DNA of 64,000 nucleotides from Euglena gracilis (taxonomy: Eukaryota; Euglenida; Euglenophyceae; Euglenales), in assembly GCA_039621445.1 (NCBI GenBank), contig CP154955.1:405995-469994 (forward strand). Reading direction: 5' to 3'. The number at the start of each line of letters is the position of its first letter. The stretch's first letter is position 1. The notes beneath the pieces were generated by a model, which was not told where the DNA came from, made no database searches, and saw only the letters and a list, made by a program, of their open reading frames with translations. Both the position numbers and the translations under genes were made by a program. Below are positions 31,107 through 42,340 of the stretch, in pieces.

Positions 31107-32750
31107 GTGATGCACCGGGATTGGTCCACTTTGTATGCACGGTGTGCATATTTTAAGGAAATTTTGGAGGAGGTACACAAACCGCATACGGAAAATTGGC
31201 CAGAAAAATTTCAAATTTTAGACAACCGGCTATTTTTCCAAGGACTTTTGTGTGTACCCGCCTGTGTGACCGGACCTTTTGTCCGTGAGTACCACGCCCA
31301 CGTGGGACATGTGGGCGGGGAACGTTTGTGGTTGTAAATGACAAAGCACTTTCATTTTTCACCTTTAGTGGGGGCAAAGGAAATAACTTTGTCGGTTTCT
31401 AAAATGTGCGAAATTTGTCAAGCGCACAGCCCCCCACGTTTTTCTTTGAAGGGGCCTTTGCGTCCCACCATCATACCACCTTTTTTGGGGTCAAGTGTTT
31501 CGATCGTCCTCTTTAACATGCCCCGTGTAAAATTTGACGGGCAAGAACTTGATTGCATGGCGGTTTGTGTAGATCGCCTAAGCGGTTGGACAATAGTAAC
31601 ACCCCATAGGAGAAAGGGGTGTACGGCCAAGGCGGTGGCTAAGGAAATGTTTTATCGGTGGTTGGATTTATTTGGCTTGCCAACGGTCATCACGAGTGAC
31701 CAAGGCCCCCAATTTTCAGGGGAATGGTGGCTCACGATGTGCGGTTGCATGGGGATACGAAGCGCAAAGGCGCAAGCGTATCACCATCAAGCCAACGGTA
31801 AGGCGGAAGTGCAAGGAAAGGAATTTAAAACATGGCTTCGGAAAGTTTGCGACGAGATGGGCACAAATTGGGTTGAAATTTTGCCATTGGTGAGGAGGAA
31901 ATTTCATAACATCCCTGGTCCAAGTGGCTTATCCCCCTCTGAAATTGTTTTTGGACGAAACATGCCATTGGCCGGTTTTCCTCTTCCCATTCCCCGAGAA
32001 GCGGAGGTAGCTTCAGATTTTTTCAAAAGAATGTCCGAGTTGGATTCAAAAATTGCTGAAAAATTGAGTGCCCTTCATTTACAACGTTTTGAGGCTTTGA
32101 ACTCTCAAAGGGCTGAAAAACCAATTTTGGATATTGGGCAAAAGGTTTGGTATTTGCGTCCATCCAATTTGCAAGCAAACTTGAAAAGCCGTTGGTTGGG
32201 TCCTTTTGAGGTTAAACAACGTTTGGGTCAAGGTTCATACGAGATTGAGGTGAAACCTGGTGTAAGGCAAAGCGTGCACATCACACAATTGAAATTGCAT
32301 GTGGAAGACAAATTCGTTGGAGAACCCCTACCATTGAATTTTTACCAAAGCGAAACCGAGGATGTGGAAGCTACCCCCGGAGAATATGTTGTGGAAAAAA
32401 ATGTTTCACATAGAAAAGGTCCAAATGGACAATGGCAATTTCTTGTGAAATGGAAGGGTTGGGATGAGTCGGATAACACCTGGGAACCCATCGGGCATTT
32501 TTTCCATCGTTACGCCCGAGAAGTTTCTGTTTACGCCGACGAAGCAAATTTGAAAATCGACCTCATAGGGTATTTTAAAAAAGAGAAGTCGGGAGGGTTC
32601 CGTTTGAGAAGTCAAGGGGTTTTCTCCATTTCTCAGATTTTTTCAGTTTTTTTTCAAGGCGCCACGTTTCGCGGGGAATCGGTCCCCCGGGTTGCAGGGT
32701 CGCTTTTTTTTTCGACCTTTTTATTTTTGGTACTCGTCTGCAGCGGGTAA
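31107..32750 (+). pseudogene. pol: Element B integrase and chromodomain
   Basis: The zinc region spans 31107-31430 with a stop at 31335 and ends in MCEICQAH. In the core the first catalytic Asp appears lost: SSVSIVLFNMP has Val where an Asp is expected, while TSDQGPQFSGEWW and HHQANGKAEVQGKEF keep the second Asp and the Glu. A GPY/F-like block (RWLGPFEVKQRLGQGSYEI) and HVEDKF precede a chromodomain (QWQFLVKWKGWDESDNTWEP, about 32430-32490). Chromodomains bind modified histones and steer integration. The frame runs to 32750. Confidence 0.9.
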
Positions 32751-33493
32751 CAGATCGAGACACGAACACACACAAAAAAAGTCAATAAATGGTTGGAACG
32801 GTTGGATAAAGAGGTGGAAACCCACAAAAAAAGGTTGCGCAACAACAACAAAAAAAGCGGTTAACCACAAAGGTGGTTTGGTTCTTTGAGACGTCACACA
32901 AAAAAGACGTTCAAAAAAAGTCGGAAAGTTCCTTAAGGACAACAAAAAGCCGACAATCAGAAAGGGGAGTGTGTGCATTTGAGCTTGTTAAGGCCGGCCG
33001 TGCAACTTTCGAGTTGCAACGCAACCCTTGGCAAGACGGGCTGTGAGACGACCTGTCCCAATACACCCCCCCCCCGTTTGCTTTTTTTTTGACCCCCAGC
33101 CACATTGCAACAACACACGACCACACACACGCAGTTCATCGCGGAGACATCACGGAGGAGAGCCCCAACAGTTGTGGGGGTGGTACGGGCTTCTAAAGCC
33201 CTTCCCCCCGTTGGTGATGCGACGGCGACGCACGCGGCTGACCGCTGCACCGTTGCTTCGCATCGTGCACCGCACCGTGCCACACCTCATGGGGGTAAGC
33301 GTGCCTCTCGGGCCGCCCCCCCCCCTCGCTTTTCTCCTTCGACACTCGAACGTTATTTGAATGTTACGCATTCTGACCATCCGCAACACAAACTACAGGT
33401 GAAAGTGCCCTCCCCAACTTGTTTCTTTCGTTCGGACCCCTCATTTTACTTTCTTTTTTCAAAATCTCCCCGAGATTTTTCTAAGTGGGGGAA
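32751..33493 (+). other. Element B 3' untranslated region with purine tract
   Basis: A-rich then GC-rich sequence without a convincing gene; frames at 33028-33527 are short and mutually overlapping. It ends AAGTGGGGGAA directly before the 3' LTR, the expected plus-strand primer. Confidence 0.6.
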
Positions 33494-34004
33494 TGTTAAG
33501 GGGCCCCTAACCAACAATTTGACCTAAATTGGTCCTGGTGCTTGGAAAATCACTGAAATTCTCATTTTTGGATTTCAGTCGAATTAAAAGTTCGGAAAAG
33601 GTTCTGTGGGTAGGCCTTTGAAGCCTGAACCCGTATTTTGGCCTTTCCGGCCTTAACTGGCGAAATTTCCTGGACCAGTCGGCCGAATGTTTCCGGTCGG
33701 TAGGAACAGAGCAAATTCCTAGTTAAGCAAATACCCCAAATCGAACCCCCCAATTTCAAACTCAATCTCACACACAGGGTTCTTTACCTACCGAATGTAC
33801 TGGAGAACGCTACAAAAAAAATCAATTGATTTTGCTTGCATGAACCTGATTTTGATTAAAAAAAACAATTTCAAGGTGATTGGAAAATCCCAATAGCAAA
33901 AAAAAGAAAAGTTTGAATACATTGAATAAGAAGGCCGGCGGCCCCCTCAAAAAAAAGCCAAGGCCGAAGGATCCGAGAATTTACGAAGCAAGAAAGGGTT
34001 TTCA
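33494..34004 (+). repeat. Element B 3' LTR
   Basis: Begins TGTTAAGGGGCCCC and ends GGGTTTTCA. It is longer than the 5' LTR by an A-rich segment. Divergence from the 5' LTR looks like a few percent, so the insertion is not brand-new. Confidence 0.95.
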
Positions 34005-35539
34005 ACAGAGGTATGACCTCCGTTGTAAATACTGTAGGCAGGAATTTCCTGTCGACTTCTGGGGATTCGGCTTCCGCGGAAGCCCTCCACCGCCTCGGGA
34101 TATCCCGGGCATTGCGATGGGACGCCGCATGCTTATGCAAGTGTGCCGCGACGCCCCGGATCTTCAGGGTAAAGGTCGACGCGTCCACAAGCAGCGTGTT
34201 TTTATGCTGCAGCAGTTCTGGTGGCGAGCCTGGACCACCTACGTCATGGAGCTGTATATACATCTCCGTGACCCCCAGGACGATAGGCCTGGTATGGAAA
34301 GCTTGCCACCGGACTACGGCGACCCCATTGAGGGTCATCATCGTCGTCGTCGGCTCGCCGGCCTGCGCCCCAACTGGCACCTGGTATCAGCCTGGGAGAT
34401 CATTTGCGGCGACAGTACGGCGGTACCCTCGACAGGGAGGGATTCCTCCAGCTGATGAACTACCCGAAGGCCATCCTCGACCTGCGTATGCCAATTCTGG
34501 CATGCTTTCAGGAGTTCGAGGAGGGTTTTTTCGAGGTCTGGGAGGACACGCGTAACCGTGAACTCCTGGGCCCGAATAGGACAGCCAACGCATGGGTGCA
34601 GCCATCATGGCCGCCGCCCTGGCCCAACAGCGCCAGCAGCAGCACGCTGGCCTTTTACAGGCTGGCGGACGCTCGGGGATGCTGATGGCACCCGGACGAT
34701 CACTGTTCGCCCCAGGATCTGTGCGCCTTCATCGCCCCGGAGGATGAACCTCTGGCGCGAAGGAGACGCGAGGCGTCAGTCTCTTCCACCACCGCGATTC
34801 CGCGGCGGGAGGACCACGAACGCAGCCCCTCCGTCACCATTCTGGAGGCAGCACCGCCGTCTCCGACAAGAACGGCTTTATCCTTCGTCTCTGCCCCCCG
34901 AACGGCAGGGGACGATCTTTTACCCCGGCCCCCCGCAGTGGTTCTCATTTGTCCACCGGCAGGTGGAGACAAGGAACTCCCTCAGGAGGAAGGCGAGAAC
35001 GTGGAGGATATCCTCTACGCTGCTCTGCCTGCTGCGGCACAGGCTCGGCCAGACGAAGCACCCGCAGAGGATATACATGTGGCTGCAACACCGGTCCCGA
35101 CAGCTGAGCCCTAGCCGAGGTGGCTGGTATGGCTATCGATGATACCCTCGAGGGACCTGCCAGCCCTACAGCACTCACCTCATTAGGAGGCCGTATGCTC
35201 GGCGCCGTAGTAACCGGCATTACTGCCATGGCCGCTGCACTAACTCCACGAGGTGGAGGCGTAGCATCAAGCTCCGCAGCTGAGGTCGTGGAGACGCCGA
35301 ATGTCGGTGTCCCTGCACCCCCATCTCCGGCAGCAGTGTAACCACCGTCAGGGGATGAACCCCAACCGACAGAGACATCTGTCGCACCGGCTACAACGGA
35401 GGATCAACCTCCCGTAACACCTGCGCCAGCGGTTGTGGATGATCAACCTCCTCGACCGGATGTCGAAATGGAAGTGGAGGATATACCCCCACGACCACGT
35501 AACACCGCGCAGGATCCCTGCCGTCCCGAGGACAATGAG
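34005..35539 (+). pseudogene. A1 ORF3, part after element B
   Basis: Resumes with the codons for RYDLRCKYCRQEFPVDFWGFG, exactly where 22086 left off, and follows A3 61575-63110 through the FMLQQFWWRAWTTYVME block and the acidic/Pro-rich repeats. In-frame stops (for example TAA at 35339) and indels are present. It is cut at GACAATGAG by the 3' LTR of A2. Confidence 0.9.
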
Positions 35540-35852
35540 TGTACGTCTGATTCCCAATTCCCCTTTCCCAATTCCCAAAAGCCTTTGCTTTCGCCTTGGC
35601 GCACCTACTTGGGAACTGAAAATCAGAGTAACAGAAAATCCCTTTTCGCACTTCCCAAGAAGCAAAGCACAGAGCAAAGAAGGGAGGACGGACTGGATAA
35701 CCAAGTCCGGTCCGATGGAAAGGAAGGAAAAGGTATAAAGAAGAATACCACCTGTGGAGAGAGAAGGTGCACCCATTAGAAGATCCTTATAGGATCTGCT
35801 TCCATCCTAACTTCCTCAACGGAAGGGGACAGAAGCATACGCCTGGTACACA
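35540..35852 (-). repeat. A2 3' LTR
   Basis: Reverse complement of the family A LTR: TGTGTACC start at 35852, ACGTACA end at 35540. It is directly preceded (minus sense) by a perfect purine tract, which proves it is a 3' LTR. Confidence 0.9.
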
Positions 35853-35862
35853 TCCCCCTCCC
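35853..35862 (-). promoter_or_regulatory. A2 polypurine tract
   Basis: GGGAGGGGGA abuts the LTR start on the minus strand. This is the plus-strand priming site of reverse transcription. Confidence 0.8.
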
Positions 35863-36711
35863 AGGGCTATGCCCGATTTCCCCTTTGGACCAGGCATTCT
35901 GGCCACAGGGATTTCGGACACAGACCTGGTCTGTGGGAGGTGCACCCTGGCGCATCCACAGAGGCCCTTTCCGTCGCACAGGGGTCCACTCAAAGGGGGG
36001 GGGGCGGAAAGGTGGGGACCCAAAAACCCCAAAACGCGCAAAATGGTTTCACCTATTCTGCGGTGGATTATGGGTATATAGTATATTATAGCCCACTGGG
36101 GAAAATGGGGCTGGCAGGTTTCCTTGCCAAGCAAACCCATTCACCCAGTTTGGGTGTGCCCAAGGCACTTGGGGTTGGGTCCATGGGCATTCCAGGAAAA
36201 CCCATGGGGAGGGTGTGGAAGGAGGGGGCCTCTGACCAGTCAAACCTGACCACGCAAAAGGAAATCCTACTCTACAAAACCAACTGCCGGCGACAGCATG
36301 TGCCCCGGGGGGAAAGTAGAGAGGAGTGGGGGGTTGGCTTAGGCCAGAAAAGTGGTGCTGTCTGGCAGCCTTAAGGCCTCAAACGGCCGAAAAGAAAAGA
36401 AAGGGAAAGGAAAAGGGGCCGTCGGCCCTGTGCGCTGCGTGTCGCACGCCCGCGAGAGGGGAGAGGGGAGAGGGGTGTGCATGCATGCGCACGGAATCCT
36501 GCACATGGCAGCATCCCGGTGGGAACTTACTAGCGACGAATACCGCAAAGGGTCTTCGAATGGGTTGTTCGGGCGAATACCCAAACGGGGCGTCAGGCGA
36601 ATACCTGACGAGGGTTCTGAAAGACGCCGCATTGGCGCTTACAGACACCTCACCTGCCTTTATCGGCTGGGCGTTCGCGCACCACACGCCAGTAGTCGTG
36701 TTGGGGGTCCC
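35863..36711 (-). other. A2 3' untranslated region
   Basis: About 850 bp between the ORF3 stop and the purine tract. It includes a G-run (35997-36005), a TATAGTATATTATA palindrome-like site near 36077 and a GAGGGGAGAGGGGAGAGGGG run near 36455. No gene recognised. A small insertion within it is possible but has no visible borders. Confidence 0.55.
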
Positions 36712-39700
36712 CTAATGGGTCCTCAACCAACTCCAGTTGGCGCGGGGAACGCGCGGCGGAGCTGATTCACTCCGAATGGTGTTGAGGTCCGGATCGTTGG
36801 CATCAAAGGAAAGGGTCTCCCAGTCCTTGATCCAATTATCCGGCATCTTCTCCCTGGTACGGTCAGCATGATGCTGAAGATACCGTTGGAGCTGCTCCCA
36901 GAAAATTCTGGGCAACATCACCGGCCAGATGATGTAATTCATCCGGGGGTGATTCGCAGGCACCTGCGGGGGCATCCCCGGGGTCTGCTTGAAGTTGACG
37001 TCATACATCCACCTCGCTGTCCGAGCTCGTGCGGTATGGGGCCGTAATACAGCCGCCAACCAGCCTCTGAAGTCCACCAACTCGTGTTCTTCAGGAGGCC
37101 ACAATGGCAAGGCGTATCCGCCATGCTGACGCTTGGAGAACAGGGGGTAAACCTGTGTCTCCCAGTCGCCATCAGTCCAGAGGTAAGGCATTCTTACCTT
37201 GGCGTGTTCCTCGACGGCGAGGCGCATTGCCCCAGCGTCGATCTGGAACTCACGGGCCATTCCCGTGTGGCGGTAGCTTTCTACCTTTCGGAAGTCGGAG
37301 TGCTTCAGGCGGCCTTCCACCTGCTTGTACTCCTTCTTCCACTTCTCCAGTGTCTCCCAGTGGTGGGGGACAATGGTGGTGACTGCTCAATCACCAGTCT
37401 GCACGAACTTGGCCCCTATACAGTTGATGCACAAGGCAGGGATATCCCTGTCGTGAGCATTCTCACTGTAGGAGTAGTTCAAGCTGTGCTTCCAGGCGTG
37501 CAGGCACTCGCCACATACGAGCGCCACACAGTTCGGCACATATGCCCTGTGGTGGAACGTCGTGGATTGCACCTGCCGCTTGCACACATGCACAAGCGGT
37601 TGGTTGTGCCGCACACGGTGGCACACGGTGCACGTCCAGGCAAAGGACGTGCCGTGCTGGAAATCCAACACGCAGTCCTCACCAAAGTACTGTGCTAATA
37701 CTCTGGGTGAGCGCCTATTCCAGAATGTCCACGTATGTTCCAGGACATAGTGGAAAGGTTCTCCTCGTACGAAGAGGGGTTGAATCCATCGATTCAGTGA
37801 CCCTTTCTGGTGCCTAATAGCAGCCAGTTTCTTCGTCCTCTCGTCCACGGTGCCTAGTCTGGTCAGGATATCCTGAGTCCAGAGCTGGGCATCCGCAGAC
37901 ACAGGAGGTGAAGCAGGTTCATCCTGCTCCTCATCCGTCTATCCGGCGGAAGATTGGGCCTGTCGGCCACGAGCCTTACCTTTTGGTTTGCTTTGGCCGT
38001 ACCCGGACGATGCAACGGCCGAATAGTCGTGCATTGTCGTAGGGCCTTTCGGCTGTCTGCCAGTCTGACCTCCAGCGCCACCTTTCGGTGGTGGTTTCCC
38101 ATCACCGCCTTTGGCAGGGGGCTTACAGGGTGCAGCACCCGGTTTGCCTCCTTTCGGCTTCGCACTCCCGGAGTCAGGAGGCGACGCCTGCGGCTTACTC
38201 CTGGTATCAGGAGCCGATGGTGCCGGAGTAGACGCTTGCCGTCTGGGCGAAGCGGGCATACTGACCGCTGGGTCGCGCATGACGCTCCGAGGGGTCGGCA
38301 CACGTTCCTGGGGTTGTTCAGCCGTCCGTCGCCGAGCAGGTTCATCCTGTCCAACGAGGCGTGGCACTGTGGTCGTCACCAGAATCGGTGCTTCCACAGG
38401 CGCTGGCACTCCAAGAAACTCTGACATTGTCTTCGGGACGGCAGGGACCCTGCGCGGTGTCGGTGGTCGTGGGCGTATCTCCTCCACTTCCATTTCGACA
38501 TCCGGTATAGGAGGTTGATCCTCCACAACCGCTGGCGCAGGTGCTACGGGAGGTTGATCCTCCGGTGTAGCCGGTGCGACAGATGGCTCTGTCAGCTGGG
38601 GTTCAACCCCTGAAGGTGGTTGCACTGGTGCCGGAGATGGGGGTGTGGGGACACCGACATCTGGTGTCTCCACGAACTCGGCGGTGGAGCTTGATGCTAC
38701 GCTTCCACCTCGTGGCGTTAGTGCTGCAGCCACGGCAGTAATGCCAGTGACCACGGCGCCGAGCACACGGCCTCCTAACGAGGTGCGTGCTGTGGGACTG
38801 GCAGGTTCTTCGAGGATATCCTCGATGACCATACCAGTCACCTCGGCTGGAGGCTCAGCCGCTGGAACAGGCGTAGCATCCACAGGTATATCCCCTGCAG
38901 GTGCTCCGTCTGGCCTAGGCTGTGCCGGAGCAGGCAGAGCAGCGTAGAGGATATCCTCCACGTTCTCACCCTCCTCCTCAGGAAGTTCCTGGTCTCCACC
39001 TACCGGTAGACAGACGGAAGCCGCCGCGGGAGCCGGGGAAACCGATCGTTCCCCTGCCGCTCGCGGGGCAGAGACGAAGGATACAGCCGTTCCTGTCGGA
39101 GACGGCGGCGCTGCCTCCAGAATGGTGACGGAGGGGCTGCGGTCGCGTTCCTCCCGCCGCGGAATCGCGGTGGTGGAAGCGACTGACGCCTCCCGTCTCC
39201 TGCGCGCCAGAGGTTGATCCTCTGGGGCGATGAAGGCGCGCAGATCCTCGGGCGAACGAGGATCGTCGGGGTGCCATCGGCATCCCTGAGCTTCCGCCAG
39301 CCTTTAAAAGGCCAGCGTACTGCTGCTGGCGCTGTTGGGCCAGGGTGGCGGCCATGATGGCTGCACCCAAGCGTTGGCAGGCCTGTTCGGGCCCAGGAAT
39401 ACGCGGTAACGCGTATCTTCCCAGACCTCGGAAAAGCCCTCCTCGAACTCCTGAACGCATGCCAGAATCGGCATACGCTGTTCGAGGATGGCCTGCGGGT
39501 GACACATCAGCGGAAGGAATACCTCCTGGTCGAGGGTACCGCCAAACTGTCGCCGCAAATGTTCTTCCAGGCTGATATCAGCCAGGTGCCAGTTGGGGCG
39601 CAGGTGGCCGAGAATCCTACGACGAGGACCCTCGATGGCGTCACCGTAATCCGGTGGCAGGCTTTCCATACCAGGCCTATCGTCCTGGGGGTCACGGAGA

Positions 39701-42161
39701 TGTATACACAGCTCCATGACATAGGTGGTCCAGGCTCGCCACCAGAACTGCTGCAGCATAAAAATACGCTGCTTGTGGACGCGGCGACTTTTGCCCTGGA
39801 CATCCGGGGCGTCGCGGCACACATGCATAAGCATGCGGCGTCCCATCTCCAGGCCCGGGTTATCCCGAGGCGGTGGAGGACTTCCGCGCACGCCGAATCC
39901 CCAGAAGTCGACTGGAAATTCCTGCCGGCAGTACTTACAGCAGAGGTCATACCTCTGCGGGTAAGCCAGGGAAACGCGCTTAACGCGGAAGGTGGAGCCG
40001 TAATGGCTCACCAGCCACACCTGGAGGTTGTTGCACCACAACACCTCGATCAGGCGTTCGATGTCAGGGTGTAGTGGGTAGAATTCCCACTGCACGCCGA
40101 GGAGTCCGACTGTATGAATACAGTCGAAGATTGCCTTCAGCCTTCGGGCCAACACACGCTGGTCCCGAAATCCCAACTGGTGCAGGTAACTGCGACCAGT
40201 GGAGTCGCTGAAGAGACCCCAGTTCTGGCAGGGGTATCCCAGCCAAAACCAGAGCTCCCAGAAACCCGGCTGGGCATCCAGCAAGGGTCTGCCACCTTCA
40301 CCTTCGAAGGCGTACAGATCTATTCCGTAATGGAATAGTCTGACTCTGTTCTCGGTGTGGCGTAATACCACATCGATGACTGCTTGTGGAGGGGTGACGG
40401 GGCGGTTTCCTGCAACATGGTAATCATGCTGCATTCGCCAGCCTTCGTCTTCCAGCTCCTCCTTGAACCTGAGCATATGCTCAAAGTCCGAGAGGACTTC
40501 TGCTGGTTCTTCCTCCTCACGTGCTGTTCCCTTACCTTTACCCTCACCCTTCCCTTTGCCGGCCACGCCTTTGCCTTCTCCCTTGCCTTTGCCCTCGGCC
40601 TTGCCTGTGTCCTTTCCCGTCTGGCGAATACCAGAGGGTCGGGCGCTCGGTGCGCCGGAGTCGGTTCGGTTCCTTCCATCTCTGGGGAGGGACCTGGCCG
40701 ACCCGCTGCACGTGGCGGTGATGGCGTGGCTGGGCGTTGGCTAGGAGTCTGGCGTGGGCTTGGTTTCGACGCAGGGGGTCGCGGCTCCTTCCATACCGGA
40801 GGGATCGGCGGTGGCATAGCGGCAACAGGACGGCTCATCGCCACCTGTGCCTCTGCCGGTGGTCGTCCAGCCGGGGTATCCTGGCTGGCTTCCACTTGCA
40901 CCGCCACACCGCCTTCCGCGTCCCGTGGGCTGGGTCGCCTGGGCTGTGGGGTAAGGTTCTCCGTAGTCCTGTCGCGCTTCAGGGTGGCAGGTAATACAGC
41001 CACATCTGCCGGGGGCTCACCGGGTAATACCGGGGTTGCCACCCGCAGCAGCTGCGGCTGGTACGGATGGTATGGGATGTATCCACGGCCCTGAAGGGCA
41101 GCCAGAGAGGAGAAATACCTGGCCCGGTGCTCTTCAGACGCGAATACTGGCTCCTGTAGGAAGTGCCGAGCAAGCTCGTCGTGCTCGGTTCCCGGAGGCG
41201 CCATGTGGTCGTAGGAAGTCTCCTGACGACGGGGGATATCCCCAGTCTGGACAGGAGCTGCACTGGGCGGTTGGGATGCCACACGGTGGGGAGGTTCATC
41301 CTCCACCGCTATGAGCTCCGCCTGCCGCCGTGGCTCAACGCCAGGTACAGGGGCGACCGGTGATGCCTGTGGCATCCAGTGCACGAACATGTGTTGGACG
41401 TATGCCTCAGGGGGCACGTCCGACTGTCCGGCTGGGAGCACGCGTGCGCCGCGCGGGTAATCCGCGTGCGTCGCGTACTGCGAGACAAATTGCGCCGCTG
41501 GCGGCTCGCGCGGCGGCATTCGCTGCGGCGAGGGCGGGCGAGCAAAAATTCTCGTCATCCCAGGTGGGACATGCACAGCCTCACCTACCGGTGGGGGCGT
41601 GTGCTCACGCATATGCACGGTGTGGGATCCCACCGGCGTCTGCGTTTGCAGCATGGGCGGCACATACACGCCCAGGTCCATCATTGTCTCGCCAGGCTCG
41701 AATCCGGAATCGGATGCCGACGAGAAATACCGTCTCCTCGTCATCAGGGCTTGACCACAGGGACACCAATGAGCCACAGGGGTTTTGGCTACCACCAACA
41801 ACTGAGCACAGTATGCATCCCAAAGGGCGTGCATAAAGGGCACCGTTGGGGGGTGTGCGCACATACGCATCGCCCGCTCCAACGTCTCCGTAGTGTGGAA
41901 GATCATCTCTCCCGCATACGGGGGCAGGCGCGATCTGCGCTGCGCTGGTGGCTGAGGTGCCGGCTGCTGGACGGCAGATGGATCTGGTACCGCATATGCG
42001 GACCGGCTGCTGGTAGCCGCGGCGAATACCGGGGCTGAAACCCTCTCAGCATGTGGGGCACCCGGAATCGGGGCCTCAGCATACTGAGGGTACTGGGGGT
42101 ATGGCGCGCCAGAAGGCTGCGGCCATGGTGGACCTGGTCCAGGTCCGCGCCCAGGCAGCAT
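36712..42161 (-). pseudogene. A2 ORF3, the only copy whose C-terminus is visible
   Basis: Starts MLPGRGPGPGPPWPQPSG at 42161 and ends at the stop 36712, about 1,816 codons. It is broken by one lost base near 40650 (before the Lys/Gly-rich stretch) and by nonsense codons: TAA near 39305 (TAC in A3), TAG near 37940 (TCG in A3) and TGA at 37387. The last ~330 codons, partly absent from A3 in this window, hold a Cys/His-rich block (CTVCHRVRHNQPLVHVC, then CVALVCGECLHAWKH and CINC), which looks zinc-binding, then a Trp-rich tail. Otherwise colinear with A3. Function unknown. Confidence 0.9.
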
Positions 42162-42263
42162 GATGCTACCCGAACGACGACGACAACTAAGGGTAACCTT
42201 GTTGTCAGTCGCTTTGAGTGCTGGTGCACTGAAAAAGGAAGGCTTCTATCTTAATCAAAAACT

Positions 42264-42285
42264 CTGCGAGAAGGGGGGTATAGGG
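42264..42285 (-). promoter_or_regulatory. Candidate 3' splice site before ORF3 (A2)
   Basis: On the minus strand a pyrimidine run ending CCTTCTCGCAG lies about 100 bases upstream of the ORF3 start and is shared with A3. A spliced mRNA would explain how a gene downstream of pol is translated. Confidence 0.4.
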
Positions 42286-42340
42286 GTATAAACGTGAAAC
42301 ATTCACATAAAACACACGCATTCTCCAAAACGAAATCGTT

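Larger units (their letters stand above)
22087..34004 (+). mobile_element. Element B: Ty3/gypsy-type element with a methyltransferase domain
   Basis: Full-length insertion into ORF3 of A1. LTRs are 22087-22563 and 33494-34004, the target duplication is ACAG (22083-22086 and 34005-34008), with PBS right after the 5' LTR and a purine-rich tract right before the 3' LTR. Order: Gag with CCHC, cytosine methyltransferase-like domain, protease, RT, RNase H (opened by a ~1.2-kb insert), integrase, chromodomain. Sequence unrelated to family A beyond the shared domains. All genes have frameshifts or stops. Confidence 0.95.
11477..35539 (+). mobile_element. Copy A1: giant Ty3/gypsy-type element, interrupted
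   Basis: Order: LTR, PBS, gag, pol, ORF3. It is interrupted by an hAT-type miniature element (18526-18906), by element B (22087-34004) and finally by copy A2, which cuts ORF3 at 35539. The rest, including the 3' LTR, lies beyond the window. It lacks about 1.5 kb of gag (junction near 14595) and has many stops and frameshifts, more than A2 or A3, consistent with being the oldest of the three. Confidence 0.9.

Noticed and set aside
36345-36720. Overlapping frames on both strands in the A2 3' untranslated region as a fourth gene
   Set aside because: Frames are short and mutually overlapping with low-complexity sequence; no equivalent copy in the window to test conservation.
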